DNA from: Clostridiales bacterium
GTDB lineage: Bacteria > Bacillota_A > Clostridia > Oscillospirales > Oscillospiraceae
Length of the DNA stretch: 64,000 bases
Direction of reading: 5' to 3'
Assembly (NCBI GenBank): GCA_014799485.1
Contig: JAAVHY010000035.1
Span: 1-64,000 of the forward strand
The notes below the pieces were generated by a model. That model saw only the letters and a program-made list of their open reading frames with translations. It had not been told where the DNA came from and did no database searches. Of the stretch, positions 7,931 to 15,750 are shown piece after piece. A program made the position numbers and the translations under genes. Within the stretch, counting starts at the first letter, position 1. Each line of letters begins with the position of its first letter.

Positions 7931-8227
7931 TCAGGCGTCCTTCGCCACGATGATGGAACGCATGACGCTCACGTTGATGCGCATCAGACGGTCCAGCTCA
8001 GCGGGGAACGCGGGGTCGGAAGAGAAGGTCATCAGGACATAATAGCCCTCTTCCAGGTCGTTGATGGGATAGGCCAGACGGCGCTTGCCCCACTCGTCCA
8101 CCTCGGACACGGTGCCGTGACCCTCAGCCAGCTCCTTGAAGCGGGCCACCAGGGCGGCGGTATCCTCCTCGCCCAAGGTGGGGTTGAGGATATAGAGCAC
8201 CTCGTAGTTGCCACTCACTTTTGCCAT
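7931..8227 (-). CDS. rpsF: Small-subunit ribosomal protein bS6
   Basis: A 98-residue bS6 (NYEVLYILNPTLGEED, KRRLAYPINDLEEGYYV). First gene of rpsF-ssb-rpsR, 13 bp before ssb. It binds bS18 and 16S rRNA; in many bacteria the bS6:bS18 pair also represses this operon through its leader, and a hairpin is present at 8256-8276. Confidence 0.97.
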   Translation of the reverse strand: MAKVSGNYEVLYILNPTLGEEDTAALVARFKELAEGHGTVSEVDEWGKRRLAYPINDLEEGYYVLMTFSSDPAFPAELDRLMRINVSVMRSIIVAKDA

Positions 8228-8255
8228 TGTGTTTGCACCTCCTTATGGTCTTGTG

Positions 8256-8276
8256 GCCTCCGATCTCGCCGGAGGC
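8256..8276 (-). promoter_or_regulatory. Leader hairpin upstream of rpsF (candidate bS6:bS18 site)
   Basis: A 7-bp perfect GC-rich stem (8256-8262 with 8270-8276) inside the ~85-nt leader. Position and CCG-containing sequence fit the known S6:S18-binding leader, but the fold was not computed. Confidence 0.35.
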
Positions 8277-8316
8277 AAGGATGTTATGCCGTGCGCACAA
8301 AGGCGCAGACTAATTT

Positions 8317-8344
8317 AGTATACACGAAAACCCGGGTTTGTCAA
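8317..8344 (-). promoter_or_regulatory. Promoter of rpsF-ssb-rpsR
   Basis: Minus strand: consensus TTGACA, 16-bp spacer, TATACT. Confidence 0.8.
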
Positions 8345-8348
8345 GGGG

Positions 8349-10784
8349 TCAACCCCTGTTTTCTGGGGATTTTCCCGCTTTTTTCCCCATTCCCGGCTTT
8401 CCCCAGAGATAGCGGGCGGCCAGCCGCTTCCACACAGAGGGACAGGCGCACAGCCGCTCCCGCTCCTTGTCCACAAAGGCGCGCATCTCGTCCAGCTCCT
8501 CCGGAGTCAGGGTGTGCTGGCTGAACTTCGCCTTCTGGGCCAGCTCCAGCGCCCGGGGGTGGAGCTCGCCGCCCCAGCGCTCCATGCGCCGCAGATAGCC
8601 GTAGCCGTCCAGCGCGGCCCGGTTGCGGTCGGGCCCAGCCAGCTTTTGGCTGCGATTCCGTTTGGGTAGGTACTGCCCCAGCCACAGCAGGGCGAACACC
8701 CCGGCGATGGCCGCCAGCCTCTTGCCGATCCTGATGAACGGGGTGAAGTCGATGCCGCCCTGTGGGCCGTCCTCCCCGTCCCCGGGCAGGGCGGCGCTGG
8801 GCGCTTCCGAGACGTCCGGCCCTTGGGACGGCGGGGGCGTGGGCGTCGGCGCCGGCGTGGGCTCCTCGCTCTCCGGCACGTCAAGGGAGGGCGTGGGGCT
8901 TGGCTCCGCCTCCCCCTGCTCATACCAGGTAAAGGCGGCGGCCGGGGTGACCTCCACCGGGTGCCAGCCGCAGTCGTCCACATAGACCTCCACCCAGGCG
9001 TGGGCGTTGTAGTCGGGCACATCCACCTTCTGCCCCGGCTGGGCTTGGGCGGTATAGCCGCTGACGTACCGGGCGGGTATGCCCATCTCCCGCAGCATCA
9101 GCACGGCGGCGGAGGCAAAGTGCATACAGTAACCCCGGCGGCTCTCGGTGAGGAAGTATTCCACCGGGTCTGTGCCTGACGGGGCGGCGGGGACGTCCGG
9201 GTCATATTCGCACAGCCGATCCAGCGCCAGGGCCGTTAAATTGGTGGCGTACACCGGGTCCCCGAAGAAATCATCGATGGAGGGCTTCCAGCTGGTGACC
9301 ATTTGGGAGTACATCTCCTGGAGGCCCTCCTTCAGAAGTTGACGCAGCGTCCCTTCCAGCTCCTCCGGCACATCCAAATAGTGCTGATACACATAGCCGC
9401 GGTAGTACCGCTCCGCCGGGGAATTGGACTCGTACTCGATTTGTCCCGACAGCGGCGGCTCAAACGCCACTGTATAGCTGGGCCCGCCGGCAGGCTGGAT
9501 CAAGTAGCTGTCCCGGACGGGCGTCACCCCCGCTTCCGCCCAGTCCTGCTCCAGCAGCTGATAGGGCGCGTATACCCCAGACACCCGGACGCGCTCCACC
9601 GTGGCGGTATACCTTCTCCCAACAGTGAAAACGGAGGCTTCCTGCCAGCCCTGGATCTTGATGTTTGAGCGCCGGTCGGCAGTGGTGGGAAACAGCAGCG
9701 GGGAAGGCGCGTCATCCAGCCCGGCCCCCTCCAGGGCGTCCAGATATTCCTGGTAGACGCCCTGGCCCAGCTCGGTCCAGCGGCCGTTCTCATACCGCCC
9801 CAGGGCCGAGCCCCAGAGGTAGAGCCGCCCGTCGTAGTCGGAGGTGACCCGCAGCATGGTGCGCCCGGTGTAGCTCAGCGGGCCGGCGCCGGCCAGGTCG
9901 GCGGCCTGGGCGGAACCCACATAGGTAACGCCGGACTGGAACGGCCCATCCCACCGGGAGAAGAATTCGGTCAGGCTGTCCCCGGCGGCATACAGCCGCC
10001 CCTCCGCCCACAGGGCCCAGCCGGGCCGGGTGTAGCCCTCCCGGGGCAGGAGCAGGGTGAGCCCCCACAACAGCAGCCCCACGGCGGGCAGCGCCGCCAG
10101 GGTGAGCGCCCCGCGGCGGTCGGGGGCCGCCCATTTGCACAGGTCGGTGAGCAGCATGGCGCACCAGCAGGCGCACAGCGCCATAAAGGCGGGCCAGCTG
10201 GGGAACAGGTCGGCCAGCAGGCCGGGCAGCAGGGGGGGCAGGGTGAGCAGCGCCACGATCCACCACCGCCGGGCCCGGACCACGGCCCAGCCCAGGGCAA
10301 GGGCCAGTCCCGCCAGCGCCAGCAGGAGGAACAGCCGGACGGCCTCCCCCTCTTCCAACCGGGTCAGCCCCGGGTCGTATTCGAATACCCAGCCCCAGCT
10401 CACCCACCGGGAGAACAGCTCGGTGACGGCGCGGACGGTGAGCCCCGCCCCCTGGAGCGCGTCCTCCCACTTTGCCAGCACGGCGGCGCCCCACAGGGCG
10501 GCCAGGGCGCCCGCCGCCGCCCCCCGGAACCGGGGCAGCGACCACACGGCCAGGGAGAGCAGGGCACATACCCCCGCCGCCAGGGCAAAATCCCCCATCT
10601 GGGCGGCACAGCGGTCCAGCGCGGTGGCGGACTGGCCCAGCGCCGTGTTCGCCGACCGCAGGGCGTCCGGATCGCCGTACAGGGTGAGGAAGCTGACGGC
10701 CAGCCCCACCATGGCGCACAGCAGCAGCAGGACGTCCCCCAGCGGGGTAAGGGGGGACAGCCGCTTTTCTTCCCGTTCAGCCAT
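8349..10784 (-). CDS. Membrane-anchored transglutaminase-domain protein (TgpA-like)
   Basis: An 811-residue protein with several N-terminal membrane segments (about 20-260), an extracellular transglutaminase domain and a Pro/Thr/Ser-rich linker before a last membrane segment near 700. The catalytic region shows C553 in GYCMHFASA and H595 in NAHAWVEV. The usual aspartate position reads HPVEVTP, with Glu. Architecture and context match TgpA/DUF3488-type proteins, always found with a MoxR ATPase and a DUF58 protein. Role of the trio: probably envelope protein processing or complex assembly (inferred). ATG 10784 overlaps the DUF58 stop by 8 bp; the upstream TTG at 10808 is less likely. Confidence 0.85.
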   Translation of the reverse strand: MAEREEKRLSPLTPLGDVLLLLCAMVGLAVSFLTLYGDPDALRSANTALGQSATALDRCAAQMGDFALAAGVCALLSLAVWSLPRFRGAAAGALAALWGAAVLAKWEDALQGAGLTVRAVTELFSRWVSWGWVFEYDPGLTRLEEGEAVRLFLLLALAGLALALGWAVVRARRWWIVALLTLPPLLPGLLADLFPSWPAFMALCACWCAMLLTDLCKWAAPDRRGALTLAALPAVGLLLWGLTLLLPREGYTRPGWALWAEGRLYAAGDSLTEFFSRWDGPFQSGVTYVGSAQAADLAGAGPLSYTGRTMLRVTSDYDGRLYLWGSALGRYENGRWTELGQGVYQEYLDALEGAGLDDAPSPLLFPTTADRRSNIKIQGWQEASVFTVGRRYTATVERVRVSGVYAPYQLLEQDWAEAGVTPVRDSYLIQPAGGPSYTVAFEPPLSGQIEYESNSPAERYYRGYVYQHYLDVPEELEGTLRQLLKEGLQEMYSQMVTSWKPSIDDFFGDPVYATNLTALALDRLCEYDPDVPAAPSGTDPVEYFLTESRRGYCMHFASAAVLMLREMGIPARYVSGYTAQAQPGQKVDVPDYNAHAWVEVYVDDCGWHPVEVTPAAAFTWYEQGEAEPSPTPSLDVPESEEPTPAPTPTPPPSQGPDVSEAPSAALPGDGEDGPQGGIDFTPFIRIGKRLAAIAGVFALLWLGQYLPKRNRSQKLAGPDRNRAALDGYGYLRRMERWGGELHPRALELAQKAKFSQHTLTPEELDEMRAFVDKERERLCACPSVWKRLAARYLWGKPGMGKKAGKSPENRG

Positions 10785-11775
10785 GGCCCTCACCCCCCGA
10801 CCGGTCAACGTGGATGCGGAACACCGGCCCGCCCGGGCCCCGGAGCAGCTCGGGGCGGTCGTCCAGGCAGGGGCCTGTCAGCGGCGCGGGGGCGCTGAGC
10901 AGGGCCAGCACGCACACGGCGTACTCCCGCTCGTCGGATATGGCGCACAGCTGCGGCTCCCCCGCCCCGTCCAGCCACAGCACGGCGTGGGGCCGCTGGA
11001 TCTCCAGAAGCGCACGGCTCAGCCCCAGCAGCTTGTCCAGCAGCCTGTCCAGCGCCTCGGGCGTCCCAAAGCGGTCCAGGGTGAGCAGGGGGAGGGGCAC
11101 CATGGTGTCCGCCCGCTCCCGGACGATGAGCTCGTCCCACTTGGAGGACAGCTTCCAGTGTACCGACCGCATGGGGTCGCCGGGGCGGTACTCCCGCAGG
11201 TCGTAGTCCTCCCCCGGGCCGCGCCGCGCCGCGCTGCTGGGGGAGTGGGAGCCCTGCCCCTCCGGGATGGAGGGCGGCTCGGCCGCCTCGGGGATGGGAC
11301 GGCACAGCAGCCGGGCGGGCGGCGGCGTTTCCAGCCGCCGGGAAAACAGCCCCAGGTAGTCGTACACCCGGGCCTTGTCCGCCCGCAGCTCCAAAAGGCC
11401 GCAGTGCCCGGTGGGGGCGGACAGCTCCACGGGCTTCCTCCGGGCCACGCCGGTCATGGTGAGCCGCCGGCTCTTGGTCTCATTTGTGAGCAGGTTCTTT
11501 TCGGTCAGGCGCAGGGCGACCCGGGCCAGGGGCAGGCCGGCCGGCGCCCCCACGGACAGCCGCCATTGCCCCGCCTCCCCCCGCTCCAGGACGGCGGGGT
11601 CGGCGGACAAGGACAGGCGGCAGCCCAGCATCCCCGGCAGGGACAGCGCCAGGGACAGCAGCGGCATTGCCAGGCACAGGGCCAGCAGGAAATGGGCCAT
11701 GTAACTCTCGTTGGTGATCTGGAACAGGAACACCCCCACCAGCACCCCGCCGTATACGATACGCCGGTAAAGCAT
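10777..11775 (-). CDS. DUF58 domain protein
   Basis: A 332-residue protein with two N-terminal hydrophobic segments (about 1-50) and the DUF58 signature YRPGDPMRSVHWK near residue 200. DUF58 proteins resemble von Willebrand A folds and occur beside MoxR ATPases. It starts 3 bp after the MoxR stop and overlaps the transglutaminase gene by 8 bp, so the three are cotranscribed and probably made in fixed ratio. Confidence 0.88.
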   Translation of the reverse strand: MLYRRIVYGGVLVGVFLFQITNESYMAHFLLALCLAMPLLSLALSLPGMLGCRLSLSADPAVLERGEAGQWRLSVGAPAGLPLARVALRLTEKNLLTNETKSRRLTMTGVARRKPVELSAPTGHCGLLELRADKARVYDYLGLFSRRLETPPPARLLCRPIPEAAEPPSIPEGQGSHSPSSAARRGPGEDYDLREYRPGDPMRSVHWKLSSKWDELIVRERADTMVPLPLLTLDRFGTPEALDRLLDKLLGLSRALLEIQRPHAVLWLDGAGEPQLCAISDEREYAVCVLALLSAPAPLTGPCLDDRPELLRGPGGPVFRIHVDRSGGEGHG

Positions 11776-11778
11776 GGC

Positions 11779-12717
11779 CTACCGGACGCGGGGCGGCTGC
11801 ACCGAGGAGAGCACCTCCCGGGCGATCTGCACCGCCCGCTGGGCGCCCCCCGCCGCCCCCGGCGGGAGGATCAGCCGGTGGGCGATGGCGTCCGTCCAGA
11901 GGTACTTCACGTCCTCGGGCACCACGTAATCCCGCCCGTGGAGGAAGGCGGACGCCCGGCACAGCGCCGCCAGGGAAATGGCCGCCCGGGGGCTTGCCCC
12001 CTGGGCCAGCTGGGGGGTGCTCCGGGTGGCCCGCACCAGTCGGAGGATGTAGTCCAGCACCGCCTCGCCCAGGAACACCCCGTCCACCAGGGTGCGCAGG
12101 CGGGCCAGCTCCTCCCGGCCCGCGGCCTGGGCCACCTCTGCCATGGGGTCGCCCCGGAGCTTGCGGCGCAGCAGCTCCATCTCGTCCCCGGGCTCGGGAT
12201 AGCCCATGGACAGGCGCAGGGCGAAGCGGTCCAGCTGGGAGTCGGGCAGCAGCTGGGTGCCCGAGGCCCCCGCCGGGTTCTGGGTGGCGATGACCAGGAA
12301 GGGGTCGGGCACCGGGCGGGACACGCCGTCCACCGTCACCCGGCCCTCCTCCATGGCCTCCAGCAAGGCGGACTGGGTGCGGCTGGTGGCCCGGTTCAGC
12401 TCGTCGGCCAGAAACAGGTTGCACAGCAGCGCCCCGGGCTGGTACTCCATCTTCCCGGTGGCTTTGTCGTACAGGGAGAAGCCCGTCAGGTCGGAGGGCA
12501 TCACGTCTGGGGTGAACTGCACCCGGTTATATTTCAGGCCCAGGGCCTTGGAAAAAGCGATGGCCAGGGTGGTCTTGCCCACGCCGGGGATGTCCTCCAG
12601 CAGCACGTGCCCCCGGGCCAGGATGGCCAGCAGGGTCTTGATCACGATCTCGTCTTTGCCTACCACGGCCTTCTTCACTTCATTGACCACCTGGGCGGCC
12701 AGCTGGGATTCGCTCAT
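11779..12717 (-). CDS. MoxR-family AAA+ ATPase
   Basis: A 312-residue AAA+ ATPase: Walker A DIPGVGKTT (42-50), Walker B LFLADELNRA with D105 E106, and the MoxR hallmark ATQNPAG. MoxR proteins are chaperone-like ATPases that mature neighbouring protein complexes, here probably the DUF58 and transglutaminase proteins. First gene of the operon; AAGGAAG precedes ATG 12717. Confidence 0.93.
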   Translation of the reverse strand: MSESQLAAQVVNEVKKAVVGKDEIVIKTLLAILARGHVLLEDIPGVGKTTLAIAFSKALGLKYNRVQFTPDVMPSDLTGFSLYDKATGKMEYQPGALLCNLFLADELNRATSRTQSALLEAMEEGRVTVDGVSRPVPDPFLVIATQNPAGASGTQLLPDSQLDRFALRLSMGYPEPGDEMELLRRKLRGDPMAEVAQAAGREELARLRTLVDGVFLGEAVLDYILRLVRATRSTPQLAQGASPRAAISLAALCRASAFLHGRDYVVPEDVKYLWTDAIAHRLILPPGAAGGAQRAVQIAREVLSSVQPPRVR

Positions 12718-12751
12718 TTCGCGTCACTTCCTTGGTGCAAGAGTAAAAGGT

Positions 12752-12760
12752 ATTATATCA
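12752..12760 (-). promoter_or_regulatory. Extended -10 promoter for moxR
   Basis: Minus strand TGA-TATAAT. The -35 region matches poorly, so recognition would rely on the extended -10. Confidence 0.45.
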
Positions 12761-12795
12761 AAAAAAGAGGGGCTTGAACAGTCCCCTGTTTTAAA

Positions 12796-12832
12796 GGGCG
12801 AGGGGCCGCAATTCATGCGCGGTCCCTCGCCC
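12796..12832 (-). terminator. Terminator after the XRE regulator gene
   Basis: A stem of 9 bp (12796-12804 with 12824-12832) extended by CCGC/GCGG pairs, starting right after the regulator stop and followed by TTTAAAA on the minus strand. Confidence 0.6.
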
Positions 12833-13183
12833 TCATTCAGATTTATTTTGCACTTCCCGCAAGGCCCGTTTAGCTGCCGTCAACACCTCTACGAGCGCTT
12901 TCATTTCCGTGCTGGAGCAGTCAGCCAGCAGTTCATTGATATCCTTCACCCGCACATGGGTGGACTTGCTTAAATTATCGCAAAGCAGATCATCAATGGA
13001 AATATCAAGCACATTGGCAATACGGATCAGTGTGGGGAGGCTCGGCTTTGTGTTGCCTCGTTCAATGTGGCTGTAATGAGCCGGCGTCAAATCAGCATAT
13101 TCAGAGACGCTTTCCTGCGTAAGGCCGCGTTCCAGACGGTATTTCCTGATCCTGCTTCCAATGGCACGATAATCAATCTCCAT
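12833..13183 (-). CDS. XRE-family transcriptional regulator of an AT-rich islet
   Basis: A 116-residue protein with an N-terminal helix-turn-helix (about 8-66): RIRKYRLERGLTQESVSEY, then HYSHIERGNTKPSLPTLIRI. The ~45-residue C-terminal part is helical and probably a dimer or ligand segment. Base use is clearly more AT-rich than moxR or rplT on either side. It is transcribed divergently from the small genes at 13347-14137, and the shared upstream region has an inverted repeat over the rightward promoter, so it probably controls that operon and itself (inferred). Confidence 0.88.
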   Translation of the reverse strand: MEIDYRAIGSRIRKYRLERGLTQESVSEYADLTPAHYSHIERGNTKPSLPTLIRIANVLDISIDDLLCDNLSKSTHVRVKDINELLADCSSTEMKALVEVLTAAKRALREVQNKSE

Positions 13184-13210
13184 AACTTATCCCTCACCGC
13201 ATTTTCTATA

Positions 13211-13239
13211 TTGTAAAGTCAAAACGCTTGTGCTATAAT
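13211..13239 (+). promoter_or_regulatory. Promoter of the small coiled-coil/membrane protein operon
   Basis: TTGTAA (13211-13216), 17-bp spacer, TATAAT (13234-13239) with a TGC extension. About 105 nt of 5' leader follow before the first ORF. Confidence 0.65.
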
Positions 13240-13273
13240 ACGATGTAAGGTCATTAAGGGCTTATAACGCAAG
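13227..13273. promoter_or_regulatory. Imperfect inverted repeat, candidate XRE operator
   Basis: CTTGTGCTATAA (13227-13238) and the reverse complement of 13262-13273 (CTTGCGTTATAA) match at 10 of 12 positions. The left arm covers the -10 of the rightward promoter; a bound repressor there would block it. Confidence 0.4.
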
Positions 13274-13346
13274 TATGGCAAAATATTTCCCATGCAAATC
13301 GTGACCTACACAATATAGACCAAAAGAGAAATGGGGAGGAATTAAC

Positions 13347-13409
13347 ATGAGCTTTCACCATAAATTTTCAAAGCTTACTTCAGGAAATAATCAGAATAGA
13401 GGAGAATAG
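13347..13409 (+). CDS. 20-residue small ORF with a strong ribosome-binding site
   Basis: ATG 13347 follows GGGGAGGA at ideal spacing. The product (MSFHHKFSKLTSG, then NNQNRGE) ends at TAG 13407-13409, 4 bp before the next ATG, so the two are coupled. It could be a leader peptide or a small protein; no family is recognised. Confidence 0.45.
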   Translation: MSFHHKFSKLTSGNNQNRGE

Positions 13410-13413
13410 GATT

Positions 13414-13893
13414 ATGGCAGCTAACGATGACCGTCAAAAATTACTTCAGCTAAAACAAGAGTTGGAAAAATGCAAAAAATTCATCAAAACTGCTCAAAAG
13501 GAGGCCGAAGACGAACTGAGGGAATGCCAGATTGATTATCAAGAAGCGTGTGAGGAAGTGGAAGAGATTGAGAGGGAGTATCAAAAAGATTTAAAAATTG
13601 CCGCTGATGAAAACTATAATATCCAACAGATACAAGTTATGGAGAAAATGACAGAAGAAGGAAGGGCGATGGCAAAAAGGCATAAAGATGCGGCATATGG
13701 GTATTTGGAAAAAGCCCAAGAGTACATGGAAAAGCTTCCGGAGCTGCTGGAGTTAGCAAAAGAGGAAGCAGAGAGCCTTGAAAAGCAAATTGCGCTATAT
13801 GAATCCACCACTACCAGCGCACGGCAGATGATCGGTGGAGCGATTATTTGGGCTATCGTCATCTTTTTGATATTTAAAGCCTGTGGAGGATGA
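13414..13893 (+). CDS. Coiled-coil protein with C-terminal membrane anchor, unknown function
   Basis: A 159-residue protein. Residues about 5-125 are Glu/Lys/Gln-rich and strongly heptad-like, so a long coiled coil is predicted. Residues about 135-155 (IGGAIIWAIVIFLIFKACG) form one C-terminal membrane segment, giving a tail-anchored layout with the coil in the cytoplasm. No enzymatic motif is visible and I do not recognise the family. AGGAGA precedes ATG. Codon use is AT-rich, unlike the flanking operons. With the XRE regulator and the two-span protein downstream it forms a compact accessory unit. Confidence 0.8.
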   Translation: MAANDDRQKLLQLKQELEKCKKFIKTAQKEAEDELRECQIDYQEACEEVEEIEREYQKDLKIAADENYNIQQIQVMEKMTEEGRAMAKRHKDAAYGYLEKAQEYMEKLPELLELAKEEAESLEKQIALYESTTTSARQMIGGAIIWAIVIFLIFKACGG

Positions 13894-13951
13894 AAGTACA
13901 ATTTGCCAAGGCCATATATGATGGCTTGTTTGAACAATAGGAGGAAAGAGC

Positions 13952-14137
13952 ATGAAAGAAATACTGCTTCTCGTTTATGTGGTGGCTGGGTATTGGGCTG
14001 CCACACAAACTATATATGCTAATAAAATAATGATTGGCTCTTGGAGCGCAATCTTTGTGCAAAAGGTATTGGTAGGAGCGCTTTTGGGATGGATCTTGAT
14101 CCCAATTGCAATTATAAAGTCGGCAATAGGCCGTTGA
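13952..14137 (+). CDS. 61-residue two-span membrane protein, unknown function
   Basis: MKEILLLVYVVAGYWAATQ opens the first membrane span; a second (about 35-56, VLVGALLGWILIPIAIIKSA) closes it. AGGAGGAAAGAG before ATG is a strong ribosome-binding site. It follows the coiled-coil gene by 58 bp and is followed by a terminator. No known toxin or holin signature stands out. Confidence 0.7.
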   Translation: MKEILLLVYVVAGYWAATQTIYANKIMIGSWSAIFVQKVLVGALLGWILIPIAIIKSAIGR

Positions 14138-14170
14138 GCTTTCCATACATATTTAGCAAGTAATAACATG

Positions 14171-14216
14171 GCCGCCCTGCGGCCCATCAAGATGGGCTAC
14201 AGGGCGGTTCTCCTTT
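14171..14216 (+). terminator. Terminator of the islet operon
   Basis: A long stem: GCCGCCCTG with CAGGGCGGT outside, GCCCATC with GATGGGC inside, AA loop, then a T-rich tail. Confidence 0.75.
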
Positions 14217-14233
14217 GGGCAGTTAGGGAATGG

Positions 14234-14264
14234 AAAAAGCGCCCGGTCTTTCGACCGGGCGCTT
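14234..14264 (-). terminator. Terminator of infC-rpmI-rplT
   Basis: A 12-bp perfect stem (14237-14248 with 14253-14264) and a tetraloop, followed on the minus strand by five T residues. Confidence 0.9.
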
Positions 14265-14277
14265 CAAATTTGTTGTT

Positions 14278-14634
14278 TTACGCCAGCTTCCCCTTGGCCA
14301 GCTCGGTGAGCTGGGTGAAGGCGGCCTTGTCGTTGACGGCCAGCTCGGCCAGCATCTTGCGGTTGATCTCCACGCCGGCCAGCTTCAAGCCGTGCATGAA
14401 GGTGGAGTAGTTCATGCCGTTCATCTTGCACCCGGCGCTGATGCGGGCGATCCACAGCTGACGGAAGTCGCGCTTCTTCAGCCGGCGGCCCACGTAGGCG
14501 TACTGCAGGGACTTCATCACCTGCTCGTTGGCCATCTTGTAGTGCTTGCTCTTGGCGCCCCAGTAGCCCTTGGCCAGCTTGAGGATCTTATTCCTTCTCT
14601 TGCGCGTCATCATCGCGCCCTTGACTCGTGCCAT
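14278..14634 (-). CDS. rplT: Large-subunit ribosomal protein bL20
   Basis: A 118-residue bL20 ([31 protein letters not shown]). It nucleates 50S assembly on 23S rRNA and in many bacteria represses infC-rpmI-rplT by binding the leader. Last gene of this operon. Confidence 0.97.
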   Translation of the reverse strand: MARVKGAMMTRKRRNKILKLAKGYWGAKSKHYKMANEQVMKSLQYAYVGRRLKKRDFRQLWIARISAGCKMNGMNYSTFMHGLKLAGVEINRKMLAELAVNDKAAFTQLTELAKGKLA

Positions 14635-14677
14635 TGTTGTTCAGCCTCCTGTATTGAGTAAAATATGATGTCGTCCC

Positions 14678-14881
14678 TTATTTGTAGGGAACCATGCGCT
14701 TGATGGTGGCCGCGTTGGTCACGTCGGCGTAGCCGCCCTTGCGGAGGCTTCTCTTGAGCTTGCGGGTCTTGCCGTGGCCGTTGAGCAGGTGGCTCTTGTT
14801 GGCGTGGGCGCGCTTGACCTTCCCGTTCTTGGTCAAATTGAAACGCTTCTTGGCGCCGCTGTGGGTTTTCACTTTAGGCAT
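14678..14881 (-). CDS. rpmI: Large-subunit ribosomal protein bL35
   Basis: A 67-residue bL35 ([20 protein letters not shown]). ATG 14881 follows AAAGGAGA; an open frame continues 12 codons upstream but has no conserved sequence there. Middle gene of infC-rpmI-rplT. Confidence 0.97.
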   Translation of the reverse strand: MPKVKTHSGAKKRFNLTKNGKVKRAHANKSHLLNGHGKTRKLKRSLRKGGYADVTNAATIKRMVPYK

Positions 14882-14934
14882 GGCGGTTGTCTCCTTTACG
14901 TGTGTTGATTGCGGCAAACGCCGCAGGGTGTAAC

Positions 14935-15465
14935 TTACTGCTTATTGGTTTTCGCGCTCTTGGCGGACAGGAAGATGCTCATGTGCCGGCCCTCCAGCTT
15001 GGGCTCCTTGTCCAGCACGGCCAGCTCGGCGCACTGCTCGGCAAAGTCCAGCAGCAACTTGCGGCCGATGTCGGTGTGGGCCATCTCACGGCCCCGGAAA
15101 CGGACGGTGACCTTCACCCGGTTGCCCTCGCCCAAAAACTTCTGGGCGCTGCGCAGCTTGGTGTTGAAGTCGCCGATGTCGATGCCCGGGGACATCCGGA
15201 CCTCCTTGACCTCCACCACGTGCTGGTTCTTCTTGGCTTCCTTTTCCCGCTTGGACTGCTCGAAGCGGTACTTGCCGTAGTCCATGAGCTTGCACACGGG
15301 GGGAGTGGCGGTGGGGGAAATTTTGACCAGATCCAGCCCCGCCTCGTCGGCGCGGGCCTGAGCCTGGGCCGCGGACATGACGCCCAGCTGGGCGCCGTCG
15401 GCGCCGATGAGCCGCACCTCACGGTCGCGGATCTCCTCGTTGATCTGATGAGCCGTATTAGCTAT
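14935..15465 (-). CDS. infC: Translation initiation factor IF-3, apparent ATA start codon
   Basis: A 176-residue IF-3: N-terminal domain [20 protein letters not shown], Lys-rich linker (about 75-90), C-terminal domain with [15 protein letters not shown]-3 checks start-codon pairing on the 30S subunit. No ATG lies near the conserved N-terminus. GGAGG (15475-15479) is 9 nt from ATA (15463-15465), an ideal distance, but only 3 nt from the in-frame GTG (15469-15471). IF-3 genes commonly use rare starts such as AUU so the factor represses itself; ATA here fits that logic. If GTG is used, the gene is two codons longer. Confidence 0.9.
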   Translation of the reverse strand: MANTAHQINEEIRDREVRLIGADGAQLGVMSAAQAQARADEAGLDLVKISPTATPPVCKLMDYGKYRFEQSKREKEAKKNQHVVEVKEVRMSPGIDIGDFNTKLRSAQKFLGEGNRVKVTVRFRGREMAHTDIGRKLLLDFAEQCAELAVLDKEPKLEGRHMSIFLSAKSAKTNKQ

Positions 15466-15482
15466 GGTCACGCACCTCCAGA

Positions 15483-15521
15483 TAAAAAATAAAGACGGGA
15501 ATGCAAGAAAGCACCCACGTC
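15483..15521 (-). terminator. Leader terminator (attenuator) upstream of infC
   Basis: Minus strand: an 11-bp stem with one mismatch (15511-15521 with 15494-15504) and a 6-nt loop, followed by a T-rich run that ends just before the infC ribosome-binding site. Promoter to infC is about 160 nt. This fits the L20-type leader attenuators of Firmicutes. Confidence 0.7.
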
Positions 15522-15630
15522 CACAACAAAGCCCGCACAGACAAACCGTGCGCGTTTCACCATGTTGACCCCTTCGCCCGCGGCGGGAGGTGAGGACGGC
15601 GGAGCCGTTCCTGCTTCCTTTTGCCCAAGT

Positions 15631-15659
15631 ATCATACCAGATGGGGAAGAGTTTGTCAA
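15631..15659 (-). promoter_or_regulatory. Promoter of infC-rpmI-rplT
   Basis: Minus strand: consensus TTGACA, 17-bp spacer, TATGAT. Confidence 0.8.
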
Positions 15660-15683
15660 CTGCTTTTTTTCCTTGTTCTCTTT

Positions 15684-15692
15684 TGCTATAAT
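15684..15692 (+). promoter_or_regulatory. Extended -10 promoter for the GNAT gene
   Basis: TGC-TATAAT with a weak -35. It lies back to back with the infC promoter. Confidence 0.5.
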
Positions 15693-15750
15693 GAAAAAAC
15701 ATTCCTATATGCTTAGAACACTGAATCGGGATTTGTGGGGGGAAGATAAA

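Noticed and set aside
10057..12777. A 906-codon open frame on the plus strand across the MoxR/DUF58/transglutaminase operon
   Set aside because: It is antisense to three recognised genes with family motifs, has no ribosome-binding site or domain, and reflects the strong G/C third-position bias.
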